A stretch of DNA of 64,000 bases from VXOZ01 sp965220045 (lineage in GTDB: Bacteria; Chloroflexota; UBA11872; VXOZ01). Below are positions 43,232 through 51,568 of the stretch, piece by piece (the first letter of the stretch is position 1; each line of letters begins with the position of its first letter). Below the pieces are notes generated by a model. That model had not been told where the DNA came from. It worked only from the letters and a program-made list of their open reading frames with translations, and did no database searches. Both the position numbers and the translations under genes were made by a program. Location of the stretch: contig OZ244803.1 in assembly GCA_965220045.1 (NCBI GenBank), positions 1,426,001 to 1,490,000 of the forward strand, given 5' to 3'.

Positions 43232-44704
43232 TCAACCCTTGATTACACCCATTGGCCGCACTCGCGCCACCACGCGGGCGATACCGGACTGCTCGACGAC
43301 GTCCACTACCTCGCGCACGTCCTTGTAGGCATCGCTCGCCTCCTCCGCCAGTCCCGCCTTACTCTGCGCGCGCACGACAATGCCTCTGCTTTGGAGTACG
43401 CGAACCAGATCCACGCCCGCTAGTTTCTTCTTGGCCGCACCCCGGCTCAGCACTCGCCCCGCGCCATGGCACGTCGAAGCAAACGTCTCCTGCTGTGCGC
43501 GCTCTTCACCAACCAGAATGTAGGAGTAGCGGCCCATGTCACCGGGAATGAGGACCGGCTGACCCACGCCGCGATACTTAGCCGGCACTTCGGGATGCCC
43601 GGCGGGTAGGGCGCGAGTGGCGCCCTTGCGATGCACACAAAGCTCCAGTTCTTGGCCGTTGACGCGATGGCGTTCCAGCTTGGCGATGTTGTGGGCAACG
43701 TCGTAGACTACACCCATTTCGGTCGAAGTCCCCGATCGTCCGAGCACGTGTTGAAACGCGCGTCGCGTGCGCTCCGTTATCGCTTGTCGATTGGCGAAAG
43801 CGAAGTTCGCCGCGGCCGCCATTGCGCCGAGGTACGCCTGCCCCTCAGGTGACTTGATCGGAGCACACGCCAACTGCTTGTCGGGCAACGTAATGCCATA
43901 CTGTTCCATCGCGCGCTGCATCGTGCCCAGGTATTCCTGGCACACCTGGTGGCCAAGCCCGCGAGAGCCGGTATGAATGGAGAGCATGACTTGGCCGGGC
44001 TCTACGATGCCGAAGGCACGAGCGGCTCTCTCGTCAGCGATTGTCTCCACCACCTGCATTTCCAAGAAGTGATTGCCGGAGCCGAGCGAGCCCAGTTGCG
44101 GTGCGCCCCGCTGGCGTGCCCGTTGGCTTACATTCGCGAGTTTTGCCCCGGGCAGACATCCTCCCGATTCAATGGCGGCCAGGTCTTCGCGGCTTCCGTG
44201 CCCATTGTCCACGGCCCACGCCGCGCCGCCACTGAGAGCACCCTCGACGTTGATGCTCGTTCCGCGCCTCTTGCGGCCCCGTTTTATGCCGGTGGGGACG
44301 TCACGAAACAACTGGTTTACAATCTCAGGAACCTTGCCCTTGACCGCGCGTTCGTGCAAATTTGTGCGCAGCAGGCGCACTCCACAGTTTATGTCAAATC
44401 CCACGCCGCCCGGCGAGACCACGCCATCATCCACTCGCATGGCTGCGACGCCGCCGATGGGAAAACCGTAGCCCCAGTGGATGTCCGGCATAGCGAGCGC
44501 ATAGCCCACGATACCGGGGAGCGTCGCCATGTTGGCCACTTGCTGGATTGCCATGTCGCCGGCCATCGAGTCGATCATGGCCTCATCGGCGAATATCAGC
44601 CCAGGGACGCGCATGCCGGGCATGTAGTCTACCGGCAGTACCCAGCGGACGGCATCCTGTTGCCGCAGCACCGAACGCCAGTTCTGCGGCGCATTCTTAC
44701 CCAT
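43232..44704 (-). CDS. rtcB: RNA-splicing ligase RtcB (3'-phosphate RNA ligase)
   Basis: 490 residues, full length. RtcB joins RNA 2',3'-cyclic phosphate or 3'-phosphate ends to 5'-OH ends using GTP and Mn2+. Metal ligands and active sites are visible: Cys in GVGFDINCGVRLL, His in SLGSGNHFLEMQ, SIHTGSRGLGHQ and VYDVAHN, and the guanylylated His in CHGAGRVLSR. Archease is 14 bp upstream in the same operon, and its known role is to help RtcB turn over. Ends with GVIKG, the conserved C-terminus. Confidence 0.97.
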   Translation of the reverse strand: MGKNAPQNWRSVLRQQDAVRWVLPVDYMPGMRVPGLIFADEAMIDSMAGDMAIQQVANMATLPGIVGYALAMPDIHWGYGFPIGGVAAMRVDDGVVSPGGVGFDINCGVRLLRTNLHERAVKGKVPEIVNQLFRDVPTGIKRGRKRRGTSINVEGALSGGAAWAVDNGHGSREDLAAIESGGCLPGAKLANVSQRARQRGAPQLGSLGSGNHFLEMQVVETIADERAARAFGIVEPGQVMLSIHTGSRGLGHQVCQEYLGTMQRAMEQYGITLPDKQLACAPIKSPEGQAYLGAMAAAANFAFANRQAITERTRRAFQHVLGRSGTSTEMGVVYDVAHNIAKLERHRVNGQELELCVHRKGATRALPAGHPEVPAKYRGVGQPVLIPGDMGRYSYILVGEERAQQETFASTCHGAGRVLSRGAAKKKLAGVDLVRVLQSRGIVVRAQSKAGLAEEASDAYKDVREVVDVVEQSGIARVVARVRPMGVIKG

Positions 44705-44718
44705 TTGCTCTCACCTGT

Positions 44719-45177
44719 CTAAATGTCGAAAATCACTTGGAGTGATGTGCGGCCTGGATAAAATTTAACTTCAAGATTATGGTAAGTTACTGCTTTGATC
44801 TCTCCGCCCTCGACCTGCTCTTCATCCTCAAGGATGACTCCCGTGACTGCGGCGGAACAAAGTGGCGGAGCGCACGCGGAAAAGTCGAACGCTTGACCGA
44901 CCAGACCCTCTACGCTGAATTGAAAAAGCAGTTCCGCGAGCCAGTTCACAAGCAGATCGGCCCACGTTGTCCCGCTGACAGAAATCGCGTGCGTGGCTCG
45001 AGGCCCAGTGGCTCCAGCGGGATCCCCGCCCAGCGTAAGCCCATACATGCCGCGGGCCGCAGCGGCGAAAGCAGCGGCGGGAGTAGGCCCCCACGCTCTT
45101 AATCCTACATCCGCCGTGTGCTCTAAGAGCACAAATCCGGAGTCACTCGGCTCCCGCGAACTGCCTTTAGTGCTCAT
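44719..45177 (-). CDS. Archease (RtcB cofactor)
   Basis: 152 residues from ATG 45177, overlapping the CehA-like gene by 11 bp; a longer frame from 45300 would overlap more and lacks family sequence. HTADVGLRAWG near the N-terminus, LLVNWLAELLFQFSVEG in the middle and VTYHNLEVKF near the end match archease, including the acidic residues that bind calcium or other metal. Archease speeds RtcB guanylylation and broadens NTP use. Confidence 0.93.
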   Translation of the reverse strand: MSTKGSSREPSDSGFVLLEHTADVGLRAWGPTPAAAFAAAARGMYGLTLGGDPAGATGPRATHAISVSGTTWADLLVNWLAELLFQFSVEGLVGQAFDFSACAPPLCSAAVTGVILEDEEQVEGGEIKAVTYHNLEVKFYPGRTSLQVIFDI

Positions 45178-47665
45178 TCCCGTGCGAGTGTAAGCGCCCC
45201 TGCAAGTGGGACTTTGCGTGCTCGAAAACCTGGCGCACCCCGGCGTGCCTCGCCGCGTCTGCGCGCGTCGCCAGCGTATCGAGCCAGGTGAGGCCGCCAT
45301 CCAGAATGGTCATCATGTACGTCGCGTCGCTCGGATTGAAAAGCTCCTGGTTATCGGCCATGATGTACACTGGCGACGTGTGGGCGGCCACGTTGACAAC
45401 CCACGTATGCTGGACTTCCAGCGAACTCACGCAACGGGCCGCGATCCAGCCGCTTCCGCTCAGCTTTACTTCCTGGCTGATCCGGCACGACTTTTCGCCA
45501 TTGGAGACTGTCTGAGTGGCGACCACGGCGCCGTTGCACACAATCTGCAATTCTTGGAACGGCAGCACAGACTCCACCCAAGCTTCCACCGTTAGCGTGC
45601 CTCCACCGGCCGACAGTTTGAGCTCGTCACCCGGCCGCTTACCCTCTACCCGCACGTCGATCAGCGGGCCGCTTGTCGTAAACGTGCGCCCAGCGCGTAC
45701 GGCATCCGCCCATGTGCCGAAGGAGAATTCATCCTGCAGCAGCGCATAGGTGCGCACGCCGCCAACGGGAATTCCAGCGCTCATTTTGTCCGTCCCGCCC
45801 ACCGCCGCCACGCGGTAACCATTGTTGAGGAATCGATACCACTCGTGCAGGCCAAAGAAGTCGATGGTCGGTGTAAAGTATTTCAACTCAACAGCGTCAA
45901 CCTTGCCCAGCACGATCTCCGCCACCGCTTCTGTGTACGGATTCGGGAAGTGTGGAATGACGACAAGACCGTCACGCTCACGGGCCCGGTCGGCCCATTC
46001 GCTCATGCTGCTGAGCACTGGGTCCCCAAGGTAGCTCTCACTCGGCCCCGCCGTCGTCATGGGGTAGATGGGTTCTCCCTGCACTCCCAGCAAGCTGATG
46101 TGACCGAGCAGGTGCTGTCGGTTCTCCGTACCGACATACACGACCGTATCATCGGTGCTCACACCGGAGACCTCGCCGGTGATGTCCGCGACGTTGGTGT
46201 AGAGATCGCCCCACTGGGAAGCGAGCAGATTGATCAGATTAACCCCTTCGGCCTGGCCCTCCAGCCACGCGGTTTGTGGGGAAATGAAGTGCACGTGCGT
46301 ATCGGCCGTAACCCAGCCGTGCGTGCGCCAATTCAGCGGACGGGCCAACTTGAGCGTGAGTTCACGCTGGCCTGGGGCTATACTGAGTCGTTTCCGGAGC
46401 GGCTGGTACTCGAAGCCTTTGAAGATCTCGACGTAGACATCGCCCACCGGCAGCTCGATCTGGAACGTGCCGTCTACATAGGCATACTGGGTATTGCCGA
46501 GCTTGAGGTCGCCGGCATAGTCCTCGAACCAGTTCGCATTGACTTCGTGGCGATGTCCATACGGTGGAAAATAGCGGCCGTCCGGCGAGCGGAAGTGCAC
46601 GCGCGCCGCGGTAGGCTTGCTGCTCGCCGCGTCTTCCAGCCGGACGTGGACCCACGTGCGCTCCGGCGTGAGAACTTCCACCCGCACTCTGCCGTCGCTG
46701 CTCTTGCTCTTGCCCGTGTTGTAGAGGGATTCCATGGGCACTGCATGATCGGCGACATTCAACGTGGCGTCCGGGCTGGCGGTCACGTCCACGATGAGCG
46801 ACTTGACAGTGTCGCCGCTCTCGGCTTCGCCCAGCCCCGGCGCTGCGTCCGCGAGCCATGTGTCCGGATCGAAGGCGGGTACCGCGTACTTGCGCGCCAA
46901 CGTGCCGAGGTCCACAGACACCGGCGTATCTTCAGGTGACCCACTGGTCAAATCCGGGGCGAGGGCTATGCGAAAGCTTTCCAGTTGATTGTGGCGCAAT
47001 GGATGGTGCGTGCCGTTATAGAGCGTGATGCCCGCAATCACCACGTTGACTTCACTTGTGGAGGCAACGTGCAACGCCTCCACGATCCGGTCCGGGTGCG
47101 GATTGGGCAAGGCGTAGATCCAATAGTTGGAAGCAGTCCTTGCCCTCTGAGTCTGGAGGCCTGTCTGCCAGTAACCCCAGGAGCCGCGCGGGTATGGCCC
47201 GTTCAGGTCAGCGGGCTCCGTTCCGCTTTGGGGTCGGGCGGCAAATGCCAATTGACCCCACGCTACAGTCGAGTTGATCTCAAACCGGCGTCGGATTGGC
47301 TGAGACTGCTCGGCGCCGTCGGCATAGCGTAGAGTGTAGACGGCAAGGTGCTCGCCGGGCCGTGCGACCATGCCGGTCATCCCGGCTTGCGCAGACACAC
47401 CAGGCTCGGCGTCGCAGAAGTGCGCAATGACAACGTGCGTAATGCCGCTGCGGCCGACCGGGACGGCTAGACCCGTCTCATTCAAGCGGACCCAACTCCT
47501 CGGGGCGTCACTCTCACCAAGGGCAAAGGGAATTCCCCAGAAGTCTTGCTCTCCCTCCGGCAGCTTTGCCAAGTCCTCTGCCACGGGTCCGTCCCAAGAC
47601 GACGCGTCGTCCTGGCGCGCGGCATTCCGCACTGCCGACAGGTCGAGAGGCGTTGCATACTTCAT
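45167..47665 (-). CDS. CehA/McbA-family metallohydrolase with PHP-like domain
   Basis: 832 residues from ATG 47665, which has AGGAGG 6 nt upstream; GTG 47680 would put that site inside. The N-terminal half (about 1-430) is beta-rich with no recognised catalytic motif. The PHP-like domain begins with WVTADTHVHFIS, whose Asp-His-His bind metal, and further metal ligands are likely in VVIPHFPNPY and AVGGTDKMS. CehA/McbA-like hydrolases cleave esters or carbamates such as carbaryl, but this long, domain-extended member is of unknown substrate. It leads the archease-RtcB operon. Confidence 0.8.
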   Translation of the reverse strand: MKYATPLDLSAVRNAARQDDASSWDGPVAEDLAKLPEGEQDFWGIPFALGESDAPRSWVRLNETGLAVPVGRSGITHVVIAHFCDAEPGVSAQAGMTGMVARPGEHLAVYTLRYADGAEQSQPIRRRFEINSTVAWGQLAFAARPQSGTEPADLNGPYPRGSWGYWQTGLQTQRARTASNYWIYALPNPHPDRIVEALHVASTSEVNVVIAGITLYNGTHHPLRHNQLESFRIALAPDLTSGSPEDTPVSVDLGTLARKYAVPAFDPDTWLADAAPGLGEAESGDTVKSLIVDVTASPDATLNVADHAVPMESLYNTGKSKSSDGRVRVEVLTPERTWVHVRLEDAASSKPTAARVHFRSPDGRYFPPYGHRHEVNANWFEDYAGDLKLGNTQYAYVDGTFQIELPVGDVYVEIFKGFEYQPLRKRLSIAPGQRELTLKLARPLNWRTHGWVTADTHVHFISPQTAWLEGQAEGVNLINLLASQWGDLYTNVADITGEVSGVSTDDTVVYVGTENRQHLLGHISLLGVQGEPIYPMTTAGPSESYLGDPVLSSMSEWADRARERDGLVVIPHFPNPYTEAVAEIVLGKVDAVELKYFTPTIDFFGLHEWYRFLNNGYRVAAVGGTDKMSAGIPVGGVRTYALLQDEFSFGTWADAVRAGRTFTTSGPLIDVRVEGKRPGDELKLSAGGGTLTVEAWVESVLPFQELQIVCNGAVVATQTVSNGEKSCRISQEVKLSGSGWIAARCVSSLEVQHTWVVNVAAHTSPVYIMADNQELFNPSDATYMMTILDGGLTWLDTLATRADAARHAGVRQVFEHAKSHLQGRLHSHGNEH

Positions 47666-47792
47666 CAGTACCCTCCTCACTTGGCCTTGGTCGAGGCGTA
47701 AGAGCGGTCTCTATGTTCGGTGACTTGGCGCAATTTCGTGATGCCAACAACTCAAGTCAGCCAACAGCGAAAACTGTGAAAGCGCACTACTC

Positions 47793-48749
47793 TTATTGCT
47801 GATGCGGGTTCTGCGGATTCATGTCCTGCACGGACTGCAGGGCACGCATAGTCGGCAAGACCGCTTCGCCGGATACCAAGGGTTCCCGCTCTTGACGGAG
47901 CGCCGTGATGAACTCGATGTCCTGTAAGTACACCGCGCTCGCTTCCTCATTTTCGCCCCCGGCAGCCATAATCTGGTCATTGGGGTCAACCAGCCTTCCG
48001 TCCCGCACTGCCAGGGTCGTTTCTTCGCCAATGACGAGGATTTCCAGCAGAGGCCGCATCGTGTTGTAGGAGAGCGCGCAAGAAACAACCTGTTCACGGG
48101 GAGTGCGCAGCGAGACCGTGAGGTCAAGCGGGATGCCAAGCTCATGGTGCGGTGGTCCCATAAACCCCGCTACGTCTGCGGCGGGCTCTCCCAGCAGCCA
48201 CAGGGCCGTATCTACCGCATGGCAACCGTGATGCCAGAGCAAGTTATCCGTCCAGGAGCGCCGCCGGCCCTGCCAGTTCACGTTCTCTCGTCGCAAGAAG
48301 CCATAGTGAATAAACACGCTGTGAGCATGGAGTTCGCCCTCGGCGATGCGCTGTCGCGCGGCCGTCAATGTGGGCCAAAAGCGCATCGTGTGAGCCACCA
48401 TCAAGGTGCGGCCTTGCTGCTCCGCGAGCGCGGTCAGCGACTCCGATTCCTGCAACGAAAGGGCAAGAGGAATCTCTACCAGCACGTGCTTGCCGGCCTC
48501 GAGCGCGGCCTGTGTCTGCGCGGCGTGCTTCGCACTGGGCGACGTAATGACAACCGCCTCAATGTCGTCCCTGGAGAGCGCCTCCGCAAGATCAACGGTC
48601 GCCAACGAAGCGCCGCACTTCTCCGCAAACGCCTGCGTGGGCTCCAACAGCCGGCCGACAACAGCGCCTATCGTTACACCGGGGATGCGGGCAAACGACC
48701 GGCGATGGACTTCGGCAATACTGCCGTACCCAACGATGCAAAGATTCAT
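47793..48749 (-). CDS. Gfo/Idh/MocA-family oxidoreductase with altered EKP motif
   Basis: 318 residues. IVGYGSIAEVHRRSFARIPG is the nucleotide-binding start. The usual EKP is EIP in HVLVEIPLALSL, so the catalytic Lys is Ile. Further conserved positions (LLWHHGCHAVDTALWLLG) remain with the His-xxx-Asp helix. The enzyme may be inactive or use another residue. No clear operon partner: the upstream region and CehA-like gene are 127 bp and 137 bp away. Confidence 0.88.
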   Translation of the reverse strand: MNLCIVGYGSIAEVHRRSFARIPGVTIGAVVGRLLEPTQAFAEKCGASLATVDLAEALSRDDIEAVVITSPSAKHAAQTQAALEAGKHVLVEIPLALSLQESESLTALAEQQGRTLMVAHTMRFWPTLTAARQRIAEGELHAHSVFIHYGFLRRENVNWQGRRRSWTDNLLWHHGCHAVDTALWLLGEPAADVAGFMGPPHHELGIPLDLTVSLRTPREQVVSCALSYNTMRPLLEILVIGEETTLAVRDGRLVDPNDQIMAAGGENEEASAVYLQDIEFITALRQEREPLVSGEAVLPTMRALQSVQDMNPQNPHQQ

Positions 48750-48886
48750 CTTGTGACTTTCCTAGTTCCTACCAGACCCACAGATTCGAATCGCATTCGC
48801 TCCCTGGACAACTGACCGCATCGAACCCAGTCTTCAGAACACCATTGCTATTGACAGATGCCGGCCATTACCTTCCCGGGCCGGCC

Positions 48887-49339
48887 TCAGCGGGTATGGC
48901 CGACAAGACCGGTGGCAGTGACCGCTCGCGCAGCCATATCCTCAGTGATCTCGCCTTCCGGTTTCTTTGGTATGACAAAAGCGCGACGATTTACGTCCGT
49001 ATCGACGACCTGCAACGCTTCTTCCGCCCCCAGTTCCGTGCCCATCTGCCGTAGCCAAGCCGCGGGGTCGCGCAGGATTGCGGCTTTGTATTCCGAGTCT
49101 TTCCAGTAATGCGGCGCTGTGCCGAGAAATAACGGATAGCAACTGCACGGCGTGCAAATCACCATGTGGTGAGTAGATCCGGTATTGTCGTAGACTGCCA
49201 GAGATATGTGATCCGGGACGTCTATGTCGAGTTGCTTGAGGGCACTGCGCGGATCGGACAGGAGCAAACTGCGAAAGTCATCATCCTGCCAGGCCCGCAT
49301 GACTACCCTACGCGCCTCGCTGTTGTCAGAGTCTGCCAT
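48887..49339 (-). CDS. Orphan nitrile-hydratase-alpha-like protein with intact metal claw
   Basis: 150 residues. The claw motif C62-T-P-C65-S66-C67 (within VICTPCSCYP) matches the Co/Fe site of nitrile hydratase alpha and thiocyanate hydrolase gamma; Thr in the second place is the cobalt-type form. The segments HYWKDSEYKAAILRDPAAWL and AFVIPKKPEGEITEDMAARA follow the family. The N-terminal arm of 40 or so residues and a beta subunit gene are missing. RBS AAGGAGG precedes the ATG by 6 nt. Activity without beta is doubtful. Confidence 0.85.
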   Translation of the reverse strand: MADSDNSEARRVVMRAWQDDDFRSLLLSDPRSALKQLDIDVPDHISLAVYDNTGSTHHMVICTPCSCYPLFLGTAPHYWKDSEYKAAILRDPAAWLRQMGTELGAEEALQVVDTDVNRRAFVIPKKPEGEITEDMAARAVTATGLVGHTR

Positions 49340-49382
49340 GTGTTGCCTCCTTGAACTTTCGGCATTAGCATATCATATCTCT

Positions 49383-49499
49383 ATGGAACGACCCGGAAAT
49401 TCGACCGCTGTCTGCCGACACGGCGAGCGGCGATTGGAGTGCGTCGTGACACGGCTCCGTCCGTGCATGGAATGCCCTTTGTTTGGCGCTGCCGCGTGA
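49383..49499 (+). CDS. Possible tiny cysteine-rich protein
   Basis: A 38-residue frame, divergent from the nitrile-hydratase-like gene. Cysteines are at 11, 20, 28 and 31 (C-x8-C-x7-CMEC), with His13, so a small zinc or iron-sulfur knuckle is conceivable. There is no clear ribosome-binding site; a TTGAAC sequence at 49351 has a poorly spaced AT-rich partner. It may equally be random. Confidence 0.3.
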   Translation: MERPGNSTAVCRHGERRLECVVTRLRPCMECPLFGAAA

Positions 49500-49614
49500 A
49501 CGGGAGTGAGGTGTGCTCGTCTCATGCCGTCTAAAGACATAGGCGATTCCTTTCTCGATCTCGACCGTTGAGGCGCTAGGGTGACCGTTTCCCACGATAC
49601 AGAAGAGTACAAGA

Positions 49615-49692
49615 ATGCCGCCGTGCCAGGGCGACTGCTCTTTCTGCGAGCATGTAAGAGCCTCTGCCTGCGAGTCACTCAAGGGACAGTAA
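49615..49692 (+). CDS. Possible micro-ORF with CxxxCxxC motif
   Basis: A 25-residue frame reading MPPCQGDCSFCEHVRASACE and a short tail. Cys at 4, 8, 11 and 19 with His13 form a knuckle-like pattern. A weak purine run precedes the ATG. It lies just upstream of the tRNA promoter. I would not call it without homologues. Confidence 0.25.
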   Translation: MPPCQGDCSFCEHVRASACESLKGQ

Positions 49693-49707
49693 TCGTACCT
49701 GCAAGTC

Positions 49708-49736
49708 TTGCCAACGACCAGTGAACTCGATATAAT
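49708..49736 (+). promoter_or_regulatory. Promoter of tRNA-Gly
   Basis: TTGCCA (49708-49713), exactly 17 bp, TATAAT (49731-49736): close to sigma-70 consensus. Transcription would start near 49743, a dozen bases before the tRNA. Confidence 0.7.
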
Positions 49737-49754
49737 GTTACCGACTAGTAGAAT

Positions 49755-49826
49755 GCGGAAGTGGCTCAGTGGTAGAGCATCACCTTGCCAAGGTGAGGGT
49801 CACGGGTTCGAATCCCGTCTTCCGCT
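49755..49826 (+). tRNA. tRNA-Gly (anticodon GCC)
   Basis: The acceptor stem GCGGAAG pairs with CTTCCGC (49819-49825). D-arm GCTC...GAGC, anticodon stem TCACC-TTGCCAA-GGTGA with anticodon GCC, and T-arm ACGGG-TTCGAAT-CCCGT all pair. The discriminator is T and CCA is not encoded. 72 nt long. Confidence 0.97.
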
Positions 49827-49857
49827 CCCGGCGGCTCACATAACGCCGACGTTGGTG

Positions 49858-49892
49858 AAAAAGAGCGCTGCTCAGGCTGCGCCTCTTTTTTT
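49858..49892 (+). terminator. Rho-independent terminator after tRNA-Gly
   Basis: AAAAAGAGCGC and GCGCCTCTTTTT can form a stem with one bulged C around the loop TGCTCAGGCT, followed by a T run (49886-49892). It separates the tRNA from tig. Confidence 0.65.
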
Positions 49893-49977
49893 GCCATGTC
49901 TAGGACGATCACGTAGACGAACGAGCAGAAATTCTGCACTCGCAGCGGTGTTGCGGTAAGGGAGCGCAAAGACGGCA

Positions 49978-51417
49978 ATGGAGATAACGGTCAGCGCAGA
50001 GAAGCTTGAAAAAAGCCGCGTGAAGCTCACAATCGATGTTCCGGTGGAAGAAGTGGAACAAGCCTATAGGCGAGCCGTGCGCCGTGTGAGTGACAAGGTC
50101 AACATCCCTGGCTTTCGCCGCGGTCGCGCTCCGCAGGCCCTCGTTGAGCGGCATGCCGGCGCCGATACGGTCTTTCGCGAAGCACTCGACCGCCTTGTGC
50201 CGGAGTCTTTCGCCGAAGCCGTCACGCAAACAGAGATTCAGCCGGTTGGCACTCCTGAACTTGAGATTCTGCAAGCCGAAAAGGACCAGCCGGTTTCGTT
50301 TGCCGCAACCGTGCCGGTGAAGCCGGAAGTAGATGCGGGCGACTACCGTGCCATCCAGATCACCAAAGAGAAGCGGCTGGTTACCGACGAAGACATTGAG
50401 GTGGTCTTGCAGAGCCTGGAACAGCAGCTCGTGCAGTGGGACGACATGGACCGTCCCGTAGAGAGCGGCGACCGGGTAAAGCTGGACTTGCGCATCAATG
50501 TCGAAGGACGCACGGTCACCAATACGCCTGGCGCCAACTTGATAATCGGCGAGAATACCATGCCGGAGGGTTTCGACGAAGCCGCCATAGGCATGGTCGC
50601 CGGTCAAGAGCGGTCTTTCATCCTCTTGCTGCCGGACGACTACAATATTGAGGCTGTGCGCGGCAAGTCGGCGGATTTTGAGATTAAGGTGCTTGGCACA
50701 TCCCAGAAGAGGCTCCTGGGTCTGACCGATGACTTGGCGCAAGCCACCGGCGACTTCGAGACCCTGGACGAAATGCGCGCCGACGTGCGCAAGCGGCTGG
50801 AAGAGCGGGCGGAACAAGAAGCCGAGCAGCAGGCGGAGAATACCCTCGTCCAGGAACTCGTCTCCGGATCGACGTTCGAGGTGCCGGACGTCCTCATCGA
50901 AGAACAGGCGCAGCGCTTGGAACAACGTGAGGCATTCGAAGCGGCGCAGCGCGGTATTCCCAAGGAATACTATCTCCAGATGATCAACCTCTCGGAAGAA
51001 GAGTGGAAGCAGCGCCTCCAGGAGCGCGCAGAAGGCATGGTGCGCAACTTCATCGCTCTCGATGCCGTTGCCAGCCAGGAAGAGATCAACGTCCCCGCCG
51101 AGGAGATTGACGGGGAAGTTGAAAGGAGCATGGCGAACTATCGCATGCAGATCGCGCAGCAGGAACAACCAACGGGCACGATCGTTACCGAGAAACAGCC
51201 CTCAAAGGACCAAGTACAGGCACAGATGCAGCAGATGCAGCAGTATCTGAACAGCGATGCCTCGCGCACGAACATTGCCATGAACTTGCGCATGCGCAAG
51301 ACGATTGATTTCCTCAAGGAAACCGTCGCCATCGAAGAGGTTACGGTAGAAGCTAAACCGAAAGAAGCACCGGCGGCAGAGGAACCCGCAGAGGCACCCG
51401 CCGCTCAGTCCACCTAA
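49978..51417 (+). CDS. tig: Trigger factor, ribosome-associated chaperone
   Basis: 479 residues. The ribosome-binding domain carries the signature NIPGFRRGRAPQALV (usually GFRKGK), the FKBP-like domain spans about 150-235 (VESGDRVKLDLRI, MPEGFDEAAIGM) and the helical C-terminal domain follows. A Gln/Met-rich insertion near 395-425 (QVQAQMQQMQQYLNSD) and an Ala/Glu/Pro tail from about 455 make it some 45 residues longer than E. coli Tig. clpP and clpX do not follow; rsgA is next. Confidence 0.95.
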   Translation: MEITVSAEKLEKSRVKLTIDVPVEEVEQAYRRAVRRVSDKVNIPGFRRGRAPQALVERHAGADTVFREALDRLVPESFAEAVTQTEIQPVGTPELEILQAEKDQPVSFAATVPVKPEVDAGDYRAIQITKEKRLVTDEDIEVVLQSLEQQLVQWDDMDRPVESGDRVKLDLRINVEGRTVTNTPGANLIIGENTMPEGFDEAAIGMVAGQERSFILLLPDDYNIEAVRGKSADFEIKVLGTSQKRLLGLTDDLAQATGDFETLDEMRADVRKRLEERAEQEAEQQAENTLVQELVSGSTFEVPDVLIEEQAQRLEQREAFEAAQRGIPKEYYLQMINLSEEEWKQRLQERAEGMVRNFIALDAVASQEEINVPAEEIDGEVERSMANYRMQIAQQEQPTGTIVTEKQPSKDQVQAQMQQMQQYLNSDASRTNIAMNLRMRKTIDFLKETVAIEEVTVEAKPKEAPAAEEPAEAPAAQST

Positions 51418-51568
51418 TTGGGGACGTTGCTCCCGTGACACCAAATCGTGCTCGGAACTTGACTCTGGCCGCACCCGCGAGACCGGCATTTCTAACGAAA
51501 TGGCGGTTTCTTGCTTTTTGGTGTGCTGAAGATGACGACGCTCGCATGCGGCCGCATGGCTCAAGTCT

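Noticed and set aside
49909..51168. 419-codon minus-strand frame opposite tig
   Set aside because: Antisense shadow of the trigger factor gene; no ribosome-binding site.
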